64,000 bases of DNA from assembly GCF_963966145.1 (NCBI RefSeq), contig NC_091054.1, positions 15,872,001 through 15,936,000 of the forward strand. The letters run 5' to 3'. This DNA is from Tenebrio molitor. Lineage: Eukaryota; Arthropoda; Insecta; Coleoptera; Tenebrionidae. The notes below the pieces were generated by a model. That model made no database searches. It was not told where the DNA came from and saw nothing but the letters and a program-made list of their open reading frames with translations. Below are positions 1 through 11,700 of this stretch, piece by piece. The first letter of the stretch is position 1; the number at the start of each line of letters is the position of its first letter. The translations under genes were made by a program, and so were the position numbers.

Positions 1-1124
1 ATACAAGAAAATTTCAGAAATAACTTGTGTGTCCAGAACTGAACGTTTGACAATTTTTTAAATCATTGTTAATTATTATTTGCCATTTTTGTTATTAATT
101 TACCAAGAAATTGGATTATCTCTGACCTGTAACAATTGCATAAATTTCATTTGTCCGAATTGAGAACAATCTAATTGTGCGGTGTTACCGACATAAATCA
201 CTGTAAATCAACCCTACGCATTTCAGAATATAAATTAATAATTTCATGGTTCTTGAAGGAAGCGGATTAATTTGTGCTTGTCGATTAAGAATAGTTGTAA
301 GTGATCAATCATATTTCAAAAAGTCCAAACAAGAAAATCAACATCGTACATTTCCTTTTGTGTAGCTTTGCAGTGCAAGAAAGTGGCGCAGGTTTCTAGC
401 AACTTCGATTCTTTGTTTTGTTTATCAAAAACAGTTCTAATGCCCACAAATTTTAAGCCCAGAGGATCAATGGTACCAGAGAAATTACGTGAGATTCTTT
501 CACCAATAGATAATTTAAAAAAAAAACTAAATTAGAGATATTCTTGAAAGGATTTTTTATTGTTCGTTGTTTTGTTTAGAGATGTAATGTCGCTGAATAA
601 AGTCACAATTTTGCAAATAAATTAACCCATTTTTAAAAAAGCTTATTGATGCATTCGATGCACTGTAGAATGCACGATTTATCATAATGATTTATGTTGC
701 GATTATATAAAAATTTATGCGCGAGCGGGCGTGGTACAGTGCCGGAGTGCCATACAAGTGTTAAATTGTCGAGAAAATTGCTGTACAAATTCTGTGTGAT
801 TTTTATTATTACAAATTACTCCATTATTTAAATACCTACATGTGTAGGTGATGGTGTGAAATTATTAATTTGGGTTTTGATTATATTCACTGGACGGGTT
901 TGTTAACTGTTTATCTGTGCAAGGTTAACACCATGTCCCTAGCAAAAGACCGTCCACAACAACTTGTTGCCACGGAAATAACTCTGACATTGATGTAAAA
1001 AGCCAGCTTAATTTAAAAAAAATTACATCACCTGTTGGAATACATATTTTTTTCAACGCGAAAAATGATTAGTTTTTCCGGTGACGTGGAATAATATTAT
1101 TTTGATTTGAGGAGTGCAAGAACA

Positions 1125-1260
1125 ATTAATGATTGGGGATGACCAGCACGATCTCCCGATTTTAAATCCACAGAAAATTTGCGGAGGTGGATGGAATACC
1201 TAGAGTTAAAACAAATAAAAAATCTTGTTTAGTATATACGAAATAAACAAAGAGAGAAAA
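1125..1260 (+). pseudogene. Tc1/mariner-type transposase C-terminal relic
   Basis: From about 1140 the sequence reads, with a stop where a Trp is expected, PARSPDFKSTENLRRWMEY. This resembles the Tc1-family signature PA-x-SPD-x-NP-IE-x-W around the third catalytic acidic residue. Stops follow within about 30 codons, and no N-terminal half is visible. It is a short dead fragment, recognised only from the motif. Confidence 0.5.
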
Positions 1261-1496
1261 GGGGATCGATTAAATGTTGAAAGTTAATGTCGCAGAAGAA
1301 TTTATTTCGTCTAAAATAAATAAATGAATGTGGGACATGAACCTAACCTTACTCACTGGCTAAAATATTTACGGTGTGGTTCGACAGTGAAATACATATG
1401 TAATTTTTAAACATTTCGTTAATGGAAGAGCAAAGGAAATTGTTGCGATACCAATTAACCAACGGAATGAGAAAACATTCAAAAAATTCAAATTAA

Positions 1497-1805
1497 TGAC
1501 AGTCATAATAGTACTTTATTCGACGAGTTTGTGTGTAAATTGGGCCTTTTTTGGCACGCGTGTGCCATTTTCAAACGCGAGTGAAACGAGCGTTTTAAAG
1601 GCCCACGAGTGCCAAAAAAGGCCCAATTTATACACGAACGAGTTGAATACAACGTTTTTTTGTTCGACGAGCCCCTTAAAGGCTCCAAATCGCTTAAAAC
1701 CTTTAAAATTAACTTGACGTTTCGTTTTGACAAGTTATGACATTTATCAAAATCCGTTCACATAGGAGAAAATTCTCAAATTCTGACAGTGTCGAACAAA
1801 AAAAT
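1497..1805 (+). repeat. ~300-bp interspersed repeat, copy A (with internal hairpin)
   Basis: Closely similar copies lie at 53638-53927 (same strand) and 27507-27790 (opposite strand). The centre is an imperfect palindrome: an arm reading GTGTAAATTGGGCC is mirrored by GGCCCAATTTATACAC. The outer 3' part shares a block with a CGTTCACATAGGAGAAAAT core. Short ORFs here (60-76 codons, both strands) recur only because the repeat recurs. There is no coding evidence and the class is unknown. Confidence 0.8.
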
Positions 1806-2364
1806 GTTTATTAGTGCCAACCTTACAAAATTATAACAAGTTTTCTTTTAGTATGATAAATTATCAACGCTTAACTCTTAAGTATTGTATCAGTGTAAAA
1901 AATGTACAAAAGAAACACATTAACGCTGATAAGACCCGAACAATGCTTAGTAGTAAATTTAAAATAATTTATTGGAAATCATAAACCTATAAATCCGTCA
2001 ATTTTTTTTAACGGTTGGTGACATTGATCGAAGTTTCGAAATGTTTAAATTTATCGAAATTAAAATTTGCTTAGATCAAATAAAAACTAATGTTGTATTT
2101 TTGGTGTCGGAATATGTTTGATGTGTCGAAAGTTTTAATGTGATAAGTGGAATATTCAAAAAGAATTATTGTAAACAGTACGAGTTACGAGATGAATATT
2201 GGGCCGTCATTAAAAAGTGAGGTTATGTCGTGGATAATTCTTTTTTTCCAATAATAAAACAATCCTGACCCAACTTTCTCCGATGATGCGAATGCGAATC
2301 CACCGCGGAAAAAGACACGTCCTTGAAAAGGTTCATGATGATCGGAACAAATTATTTTTTTCAG

Positions 2365-5266
2365 GTACAGAGTACCCCAAAGAGAGATGGAGCGTCGCAA
2401 CAACGACCGCACCGCCCCCTTGCGCACCCCCACCATGGCCGGCGGCCTCTTCTCCATCGACAAGGAGTACTTCTACGAGCTCGGCTCGTACGACGAAGGG
2501 ATGGACATCTGGGGCGGCGAGAACCTCGAGATGAGTTTCAGGGTAAATCCAGCGCACACGACACCACACTACAGTGCAGTATCGTTTCGACTTATTTTCC
2601 GTCCGCGTTCGTTTCTCATTTCCTTTTTTGATTTTGACGATTTGTTGTTTCATGCACACCCTGCGTCCATATAAAAAAAAGTGTCATTCTGTTGAACGAA
2701 ACGTCCAGTTTGTGTTTTAAAGTTGTACGCCGTAGGTGTGGCAGTGTGGCGGCAAGCTGGAGATAATCCCGTGTTCACACGTCGGACACGTCTTCAGAGA
2801 CAAGAGTCCCTACACGTTCCCGGGCGGCGTGTCCAAGATTGTTCTGCACAATGCCGCCAGAGTGGCAGAAGTATGGATGGACGAATGGCGAGACTTCTAC
2901 TACGCCATGAATCCAGGTTTGACATTTGACAGATATGACAGCTGGGAACTGCGATCTAATGCCGTTTTTTTTTTAATTTAATTTTTTTCTAAATCGGATT
3001 TCTTATTGGGGGAACTTGGTCCCTCAACCAATCGGACAGTGGGACGACTGGAGTTGGTTGAGGGTCCAAGGCCGGTATTGATGTTGGAATTGCTTTGATA
3101 TTACGGATTTGATCCGGACTAACTTGATATTAATTGTCTCACTTAATTATTGCAGGAATGCCTTTTTCTTGTACGATGTGGTATGCACAGGTTATAACAT
3201 GCAGTACAAAATATACAGTAATGAATAATCAGTACAGTACATTCTAGGCAAGGTCTTTTTGACGGAGGATTAAACAAAAATAGATCATTGCGATGCTCAA
3301 CACATTTTATAACAGCTGTGTATGTGATCATAATTGAGAAAATCTAAAATTGTATTGAGCGTTCAAAAAAAATGTGTACATTTACCATTATCTTAATCGT
3401 AGATATGTCATACTGATTTGTTACGAAACAGAAATAAGTGCATTGTTAAATAACAAAATCTTATAAAAGGTATTCAGCATGTCCACATGTCGAATCTGAG
3501 TATTAAACAAATGCTGTTCTGTAAAACCATGCCTCATCTGTAAAAATCGTTATCATTGGGTAGAGTGTTTAAGAATCATTCGCAGAACTGTAAAACGTTG
3601 CAACCGTCTGTAATGAGGAACATTTCAGTTGGTTCTAAAAAGAACCGTTTTTTGCAAAAGAGATGACACATCACTGCTTTGAATAAGTGTCGTTTGTCAT
3701 CTACAATTTGACAGTTGATGAGGTTACGTCACGCTACGAAAACAAAAGCAAACACCAGATCACTCAACTGCATTTTTTTTGGACGCTCCACACAGTTTTT
3801 CTAAATGTGTTTTGCTATCGATTTATCTGTTTTGTTTCTTTTTTTGGATCACGGTTAAGAAAGTGGTATTTTTGAAACGCCGTCGAAAAGACCTCGCCTA
3901 CTGTTACAACAGCCATAACACGGTTAACAAATCTGGGCACAGGGTGTGCTGACTAACTTTTAATCAGCCAGCGTCACAAAGTGACAAGGACTCGCTTCGC
4001 TGCGCTTTTCACGATTAACAAAAAAACCAAAAAAGAAAACAATAATAAAGTGTATTTGCCAAAATGAAAAGATCACACCAACCATTCCCATCGTGTCTAC
4101 TAATCTATGCATGTTTCGGGTGCGAAGATATGGATGTGCGGAGGCACCCTGGAGATAGCGACGTGTTCTCACGTGGGGCACGTGTTTCGAAAGTCCACTC
4201 CCTACTCGTTCCCGGGCGGGACGAGCCGCATAGTCAACCACAACAATGCACGTCTGGCCGAAGTCTGGCTCGACCAGTGGAAGGACTTCTACTATAACAT
4301 TAACCCAGGTTAACCCTGTTTAAACCAGCACACCACCTAACCTCCTCTCTACTCTTTTTGTTTGTTCGTTAGTTACTAAACACTAATAACTCCTGTCGCT
4401 TGGTCACTAGTGCTTTCGTTTGTTCTCGTCTCGTCTTGTGTTTTAAGTGTTGTTTAGGTTCTGTTCGGCAATTCCTGACATTGCACCGTTCCCGTCTTCC
4501 GTCAATCTGTCTTGTTTCGTTTCGTTTCGTCGTTTTTGTTTGCATGGCTCGTTCACAAGACTCCGCTCGCGCACGACTCGAGCGCGAGTTGATTCGTTGT
4601 TGTGTGTTGTGCGCAGGGGCGAGGAGCGTGCCGGTCGGAGACGTTTCCGCGAGGAGAGAACTCAGAGAAAGACTGAAATGCAAGAGCTTCCGGTGGTACT
4701 TGGAGAACGTGTATCCCGAATCGCAGATGCCTTTGGAATATTATTATCTCGGAGATGTGAGTTGTTCGCGGTAGCACGGCACGTTGTTGAGCGCCGCAAA
4801 TTGCAGATTCGCAACGTCGAGACCAAGAACTGTTTGGACACGATGGGTCGCAAATCCGGGGAGAACCTGGGGATGACTTATTGTCATAACTTGGGCGGCA
4901 ACCAGGTCTTCGCCTACACCAAGCGCCAGCAGATCATGTCCGACGACAACTGTCTGGACGCCAGCAACAAGAACGGCCCCATAAAGCTGGTGAGGTGCCA
5001 CGGGATGGGCGGCAACCAGGCCTGGGCGTACGACCAAGTGGTGAGTGGTGGGGCGTGGTATTGTGAAGGAGTGACGGTTTTTCGTTTTTCTCCCCCTCCA
5101 GGACAAGACCGTCAAGCACGTGAACACGGGGAGCTGCCTGCAGAGGCCCGACCCCGGCGACATGAACCTGCCGCTGCTCAGGCCCTGCAACTACAGCCCC
5201 GGTCAGCAGTGGATCATGGAGAGCGACTTCAAGTGGCAGGCGCGGAACCACCAAGACGAGAGATAG
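2365..5266 (+). CDS. Polypeptide N-acetylgalactosaminyltransferase (GALNT/Pgant family), 3' part
   Basis: Golgi type II membrane enzyme family that transfers GalNAc from UDP-GalNAc to Ser/Thr, starting mucin-type O-glycosylation. Exons seen: 2365-2542 (acceptor TTTTTTTCAG), then 2736-2916 or 4128-4308 (alternatives), 4617-4756, 4807-5040 and 5102-5266 (TAG). The first carries the family block PTMAGGLFSID...WGGENLE. The alternative exons carry CSHVGHVFR and the end of the catalytic domain. Exon 4617 is the linker. The last two exons form a ricin-type lectin domain with three repeats: NCLD/GGNQVF, NCLDASN/GGNQAW and SCLQRPD/GQQW, the third having CLQ in place of CLD. All joins keep frame. The 5' exons (membrane anchor, DxH region) lie outside the window. 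AATAAA at 6244 may end a ~1-kb 3' UTR. The exact Pgant orthologue is uncertain (Pgant5/9-like). Confidence 0.9.
2736..2916 (+). other. GALNT alternative exon A
   Basis: 181 bp, phase 0 in and phase 1 out, beginning VWQCGGKLEIIPCSHVGH and ending FYYAMNPG. The acceptor is CCGTAG and the donor CCAG/GTTTGA, which is weak. It is paralogous to exon B at 4128-4308 and encodes the same segment of the catalytic domain. Because 181 is not a multiple of three, including both exons would shift the frame, so only one can be used per productive mRNA. Confidence 0.85.
3015..3070 (+). promoter_or_regulatory. Intronic hairpin between the alternative GALNT exons
   Basis: CTTGGTCCCTCAACCAA (3015-3031) and TTGGTTGAGGGTCCAAG (3054-3070) form a 17-bp stem with one mismatch and a 22-nt loop, about 100 bp downstream of exon A. 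It could be an RNA structure that helps exon choice, or a leftover of a mobile element. No function is shown. Confidence 0.4.
4128..4308 (+). other. GALNT alternative exon B
   Basis: 181 bp, the same length and phases as exon A, beginning IWMCGGTLEIATCSHVGH and ending FYYNINPG. The acceptor GCGAAG has no strong polypyrimidine tract, and the donor CCAG/GTTAAC is weak. It differs from exon A at many positions around the conserved CSHVGHVFR motif, for example KSTPYSFPGGTSR against DKSPYTFPGGVSK. That implies an old duplication under selection rather than a recent copy. Confidence 0.85.
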
Positions 5267-6405
5267 GCCCGAAACAACGCGTTGGCAACGTTACTCCTGA
5301 TCGCTAGTCATCCCGACTGATGTTGCATTTATCCAATCGAAACAGAGAGTTTATTTTTTTATTCGTTTATTGCGGTGACAGTCAGTATTTGTTGATTTGA
5401 CACATTCCATTAGGTTCGATCCGGCCGGGGGCGCTGACCACACTGTCAAACTTGCGCAACCGACTCCCCCGGCTCGACGCTTCAAGGCTAACGTTGCCAA
5501 CTTCACAGTGATCGTTAAACGATCGTAACTCTTCCTAATTGTAAGACTTTAATGAATCTAAAATGCATATTATACATCTAAACAAGTTGTTATAACTGCC
5601 ATTTGTACATATAGCCGAAGCGGGTTTGGTCCCCGACAGTCGACACCTATCACAAATTAGGTTAGGTTTATAGAGAGGTGGACGATTTTGATTTGCAGGT
5701 ATAACAGGGTTGATTTGTACAACGAATAGATGCGATAAAAGAGATAGATCTGTAAGGCCGTACCAACACAAAATTCTACAGAGTACTTCCTTCTCGTAGC
5801 GGTAGCCGACGGAATCAACTAGCATATCAAAGTGGTGCAAATTGCAATATTTACACGATCACCGTGCGATATATCATCAGCCTTGCGATGGCTGTTTTAT
5901 CTGTTTATTTAGTGTCGATTCAATTTTATGTAGTGATTGCCATGAAATGACTCTTGATTATTAATTGTACATCGATCGATTGTTAATTTATTGAATAATT
6001 TTAAGCGACTTGTAATTAGTAGCAGCTAATTCGCTCATCTTGTTATTATTACTTGTACAATTTAGGCGATCTACTTAACTGATCCTCTCACGTTTAGTTG
6101 GTTAAGTTTGCCTCGTATACATATCCTACAATCAACTAAATTCAATTTTGTAACAGACCGAATTGTTAATCCAACCAAATTTTATAGGCGTAGGTGGTGG
6201 TGCAATCAATAGCTTGTATTACTCTAAACAAACAACATTTAATAATAAATTATTTGAAATAAAAATATCGTATTGATTGTCGGTAATGCAGGTAGTGACA
6301 TTGACTGTGTGATAATGCAGCGCCTTCTATGCACGTACCAAGTTTGAGGTTAATTTTAAATAAATACAGTGGTAAAATGTTGGTATTTCGCGTCAAAAAG
6401 CCAAC
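5267..6405 (+). other. GALNT 3' UTR and intergenic region before CDK5RAP1
   Basis: I find no coding exon here. An AATAAA at 6244-6249 is the best polyadenylation signal I see for the GALNT gene. The start of CDK5RAP1 follows about 150 bp later, so its promoter probably lies between about 6250 and 6400, with no clear TATA box. Confidence 0.5.
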
Positions 6406-8449
6406 ATGAGTCTCAACACAACAGTTAATCGTTCGATCGGCGGATATTTATTGAAGAAGACGCTGCGACAACAGTTGAGTCGTTATAGGTTATGTCGAGA
6501 AAAACTTCATTTTTCAGGGATATGTAGAAATAAAACAGATCTGCAGGATTGTAAAAGCGATGGGAAAGTGCAACAGTTAGTCCCGAGCAAAGATGATCGC
6601 CCCAAGTTTCGCAGTAAATTGTTGAAAGGACCTAACCTCAAAGATTTCTTCAAAGCGGAAAATCTACGAGACCAGGAGAATATACCGGAGGAAGAAGTGG
6701 TGCCGTACCTGCAAGACGCTACCAGGTTGTGTGATTCGTGCCGCATACGCCTGTCGCTGACGGAATTGTTGCAGATATGGACAGAAACGCAAAGTTTATT
6801 TTGACGTGTACGGCTGTCAGATGAACGTGAACGACACGGAAATAATCTGGGCGATATTGCAGTCGAATAACTACGTCAAAACTGACGAGTTGTTGGAGGC
6901 CGACGTTGTCTTGATAGTGACGTGTGCGATTAGAGACGGCGCCGAGCAAAAAATATGGAATCGGTTGGATTATTTGAGAGGCATCAACAAGAACAGGTCG
7001 CGGTACAGCCCCCGGTTCAAGGTGGGGATTTTGGGGTGCATGGCCGAACGATTGAAGCACAAGGTCTTGGAGAAGGACTCTACTGTGGACGTGGTGGCGG
7101 GGCCCGACAGCTACCGCGACCTGCCGAGACTCCTGGCGCTAACTGAGAACGACCAAAAGTCGGTAAACGTTTTGCTTTCGTTCGACGAGACCTACGCCGA
7201 CGTGATGCCGGTGAGGCTCAACGAGAACTCGACGTCGGCTTTCGTGTAAATTTAGTTCGGAGAGAGTTTTGTCCCCTTGATAAAAATCCCTGTTGCAGGT
7301 CTATAATGCGGGGTTGCGACAACATGTGCACCTACTGCATCGTTCCTTTCACTAGAGGCAAAGAGCGGTCGCGACCTGTGGACTCGATCCTGCGCGAGGT
7401 GGACCTCCTGTCGCAACAGGGAGTCAAAGAGGTGACGCTTCTGGGCCAAAACGTCAACAGCTACAGAGACACTTCGCACTCTGGAGACATTTACACCAAC
7501 GCGAGTCCCACCAGATTGGCGAAGGGTTTCAAGACCGTGTACAAGTCGAAAATCGGGGGGCTGCGGTTCGGTGACCTCCTGGAGAAGGTCGCCGATGTCA
7601 ATCCCGAGATGCGGATCAGGTTCACGTCGCCGCACCCCAAGGACTTCCCCGACGAGGTGCTCCACGTGATCAAGTCGCGTCCCAACATCTGCAAGAATCT
7701 GCACATGCCGGCGCAGTCAGGGAATTCGGAGGTGTTGGAGCGAATGAGGCGGGGCTACACCAGAGAGGCCTATCTGGAGTTGGTGGATCACATTCGGTAT
7801 TTGTTGCCGGAAGTGAGCCTCAGCTCGGATTTCATCTGCGGGTTCTGCGGCGAGACGGACGAGGAGTTCGCCGACACAATTTCGCTGATGGAGCTCGTCA
7901 AGTAAGATCTGTGAGGTGATCAATAATTATAATAAAGTAACATTGCAGGTACAACACTGCCTACCTATTTCCCTATAGTATGAGAGAGAAGACTGCCGCA
8001 CACCGCAGGTACTCCGACGACGTCCCGGCCGAAATCAAACAGAAACGTCTCGAAATGATGATCAAAACGTACAGAAGTCACGCGGAGCGGCTCAACAGGG
8101 CTCAAATCGGCCATCTGCAACTCGTACTGATCGAAGGTCACAGCAAAAGGTCGAGGAGTCAGTTGGCAGGACGCAACGACCAAAACATCAAAGTAAAAAT
8201 TGTTTTTGTTTTGTTTTTGGAACAATTGAATTTTTCTTGTAGGTAATAGTTCCGACTGGGGAAGTCCCGCAGAAAGACGGTCGCAACGGCAAGGATTTAG
8301 GACCTGGGGATTACGTAGTGGTGCAAATAAACGCGGCAACGTCGCAAGTCCTCAAAGGAATCCCCTTATACCACACCACCCTCGTAGACTACCACTTGGA
8401 ATCTCCGTCCGAATTCGACGAAACTTGCGGCTTCTACAGCATGATGTGA
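6406..8449 (+). CDS. CDK5RAP1: CDK5RAP1, mitochondrial tRNA methylthiotransferase
   Basis: Radical-SAM enzyme of the MiaB family. Members convert i6A to ms2i6A at position 37 of mitochondrial tRNAs. Exons 6406-6725, 6775-7245, 7299-7901, 7949-8192 and 8243-8449 join in frame to 614 aa, close to the human protein's ~600. The N-terminal methylthiotransferase domain carries cysteines in YGCQMN, VTCAIR and LGCMAER. The radical-SAM cluster is MRGCDNMCTYC (CxxxCxxC). The 3' exons carry the TRAM-like tail ending FYSMM. The N-terminus is basic and acid-poor, as for a mitochondrial presequence. The first two introns are only 49 and 53 bp. A single-frame reading stops in each intron, but splicing removes all stops: AG/A rebuilds Arg and GT/G rebuilds Val. 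The gene converges with CEP162. Confidence 0.95.
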
Positions 8450-8474
8450 TCGAGTTTGTTAAACTAAACTAGAC

Positions 8475-8489
8475 AATAAATGGTTTATT
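8475..8489. terminator. Back-to-back polyadenylation signals between convergent genes
   Basis: AATAAA on + (8475-8480), 26 bp after the CDK5RAP1 stop, sits 3 bp from TTTATT (8484-8489), which is AATAAA on -. The minus-strand signal lies 227 bp beyond the CEP162 stop. One 15-bp site could therefore serve both convergent transcripts. Confidence 0.5.
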
Positions 8490-8715
8490 GATTTTAAAAA
8501 TCGTTCGAACACTCTGTATAACAATTTTTGGCATAACAAGTCTCTACCGGCGGAAGCGTCATTTGACGGCACAGTCTAAATTACAACGAATAAATAATAG
8601 AAAAATAAATAGCTATCGATGGAGTCTGTGGAAGTACGTGCGCGACCCTGTGTACGAAAAGAGAAAATATAAAAATTTCCTTAAATGACTAGAAATAAGT
8701 TTCGGTCGATTGGTG

Positions 8716-11700
8716 TTATTTGAGGGCTCTCAGCGTGGCCAGTAGCTGGTCCAATTCGACTTTGTAGCCGACGAGTTGCTTTTGGCGCTCGCCGCACTGC
8801 TCGCAGCTCCTGTTCGTTACGTTCTTCTGGGCGAGGCCGTGAACGATGGCTCTCAATCTAAACTCTCGCTCCTCGTAACGTTTTTCTAAAAATGCAATCT
8901 AAAAAGTTAAAAGTCAATTGGGGGAACTAAAACAGCTAGAAAATCAAATGAAAAGTTTTTGTAGAAAATCACTAGTTTCGTTACAGGGTTTTTGATAAAT
9001 GTTTCTGATCTTATGTGTTGTGGATATCTATCAAAAAAGAAGTACAGGTACTCAAAAACTCTTGCGGCCTTAACACTAGACTAGAACATCGTGATTTACA
9101 TTTCGGGTAAAGTGTAAGTCTATTTTTTTAAAATCACCAGTCAAAGTTTTGTCAAGTTGGTATGAGGAATTGAAAGTAGCAAAAATAGTGTATTTGACAA
9201 TGTAGGTTGGCAGCGTCGCGCCGTTCAAGGTCATCGGTACATCGCCGGCGCCGCTGTCATTGCGCATAACTGTATTCTCTGAATTAACGCACAAATTTGA
9301 AAAGTTGCACAGTGCGTGAAAAAATGGCCATGATTCACTACTGCGAAGAGTTGAAAGGTGACAAACCTGAATTGAGTAAGAAGGCGATTTATGAAAAGGC
9401 TTCAAACATATTGAATGTATCATATTAAATACCTACTTCCTAAATTCTAATTTATTTCCGTAAATACTTTTTTAAAATAGATACTTTTTAAAAGGACAAA
9501 ATGTGTTCATTGAAACGTTCGACATTTCAATTCGTTAGATAGACATAACCTCAATTTTGACATGGGGAAACTGTTATACAGTTTGGTCGGTAAGTACAAG
9601 TTTTATGGAACACAGTCTGTTTTTTTATAAAGTTTTGACTAGTGTTGTGAGGTCCGGTAATTGACTTGGTCAATGACCCATTTGACCGGTCAATAATTGT
9701 CAATGACTTGACGAATTTGACCAGTCATTTTTAAAATTTAAATTTCCCGCTTATAATGTTGAAGATTATAGGATATGATGACTGTTTGACTGATGAGATG
9801 AGGTTATGTTGAGTTGTCTGATTTCATTTAGGTACGTAGCTGCTGACAATGAAGAAAGAAGAAATGGATTATGACAATATATATATAAGTAAATTATGAC
9901 AGTGAAACATTTAAAACTTTAATAAAGATCATTGTGGAAAGCTTTTTATCTATTAGCAAGAAGTGGTTTTTGTTTTTCAATCGTTTTTGTGTCTTCTTAA
10001 CATGACATAGGGGAGAGAGGGGTAAAATAATCCCTCTAAGAAAGAAAAATTGATTTTTCTTAACGTGTTGAGTGAATTTGTGCGTAACTATATACATCGC
10101 TTTTATCCATCATTTAGCTACTCAAAAATATTTTTATTGGCGCCTTCAAGCTTCTGAATTTATATATATGTATAAATAATTGGGTAGTTGCAAAAGGATC
10201 ATTTTGTACACAGGTTTGGGTAAAATGATCCCACACTAATAAATGCACAAAAAAGTTATATTGGATGAACAAAAGTTAAAAAAATACCAAATCTTCAAAA
10301 TTTTAATAGGCGTTTGGATGAATTAGCATTATGAGATGAATTTGTTAGACAAAGGTCGCAGATGAAGTCATCCCAGGCGTTTTCATCTATTCCTGCACAA
10401 GCGTCATGAGCCCATTGACGACACCGTGAGCATTGTATCCACCCTTCGCCTTCGATAGAATTTCCATAGGGTTCAGAACAATAAATACAGAGTGCACCAT
10501 TTTCCTGTTCTGATTCTTCGCTGCTACTTTCTGCAAGCTTTTTGGGAGGCCCTTTTTTTGATTTTTTTGGGTTGCATTTTCCTTTCTTGTTTTTTCTTGT
10601 TTCTTCCTTAGCAGCTTTTTGTTTTTTTTCTTCTGTTAAATTATCTTTGTAAGGCGTACTGGTTAACAATACGGTACCTACAGATTTCCTTTTCCTCTGT
10701 GCTCGGGGTCCACTTATTTTAGGTAAGGGCCTAAGTGTGATAGGACCGGCTTTGGTAAACGACGTATCGTGAGTCTTATCAATTTCAACATCCTCAGTCT
10801 TATTTGGACTAGTGTTACTTGTACTGGCTTCACCTAAATCAGTGGCATTTGCTTCAACATTTTCAGATAACTCAATCTCAGTTGTTTCTTTTTCATCCGT
10901 GGTTTCAGCCGCTATAAAATCTAAATCATTAAAAATACCACTGTTGTAAGGCACAATCCCTGTTTTTTTAAATGCATTAATCGCATTGGCTGGAGTGCAA
11001 GCCTTTAGATATCCCTCACAAAAAATTTTACTTATTTGAAAGGTTGTTATAGTCCTGCCAGGGTTGTTGTTTAGCCATCTTTCAAGTGCATGATCTACAG
11101 CTGTACTAAGTGGAAACATAATTCCTACATCTAGTGGCTGGAGCTTGTGCGTACAGTGTGGAGGTAAACATAAGATAGAAACAAAATTGTCCTTTGCTTT
11201 AACGATGACATTTAAATTTTTTGTATGGGACAGATGCCCATCTAAAATTAGAAGAACTGGATCTTCTGGCGAAGGTTTTGCAAAAGACAAAAAATGTTCA
11301 AACCATAAGGAAAACACTTCTTCTTTCATCCAGCCAGATTCATTGCATGCAAAGATGGTACCTGGAGGAGCTCCATCTTTTAATTCAGGTTTCATTCTCT
11401 TTCTACTAAAAATAATCATTGGTGGAAGAAACATGCCACCAGCTGACATACATATCACTGCAGTTGATGATTGTCCACGTTCTGCGGAAGTAACACGGCC
11501 AACTTGCTTGCGACCTTTTTTTGCAAAAGTTTTCGAATTGCGTCCGGGAACGGTGGACAATGAAGTTTCGTCCACATTGTATATTCTATGAGCTGGATAG
11601 TTGTGCTTTTGGTATTCAGCTTTTAATAAATCAAAGAATTTTGAAACAACCGGTTTATTAAAAGCTTTTGCTCGAGCAACCGATGTTGCTTCTGGGACAC

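Larger units (their letters stand above)
1..2364 (+). other. Intron or upstream part of the GalNAc-transferase gene
   Basis: The first recognisable GalNAc-transferase exon starts at 2365 in the middle of the catalytic domain, so the promoter and 5' exons lie left of the window and this stretch is most likely intron. I see no coding exon in it. It holds a decayed Tc1-type transposase tail near 1125-1260 and one copy of a roughly 300-bp interspersed repeat (1497-1805). The rest is AT-rich without a feature I can name. Confidence 0.6.

Noticed and set aside
1503..1733. Small ORF (also at 27584) resembling a conserved peptide
   Set aside because: It recurs only because the ~300-bp repeat recurs; the palindrome creates similar ORFs on both strands.
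4447..5307. 286-codon open frame spanning GALNT 3' exons
   Set aside because: It runs through introns; only parts of it coincide with the real exon frame, and the GALNT lectin motifs require splicing at 4756/4807 and 5040/5102.
9324..9428. 34-codon ORF MAMIHYCEELKGDKPELSKK...
   Set aside because: Protein-like composition but too short, no splice partners and no family recognised.
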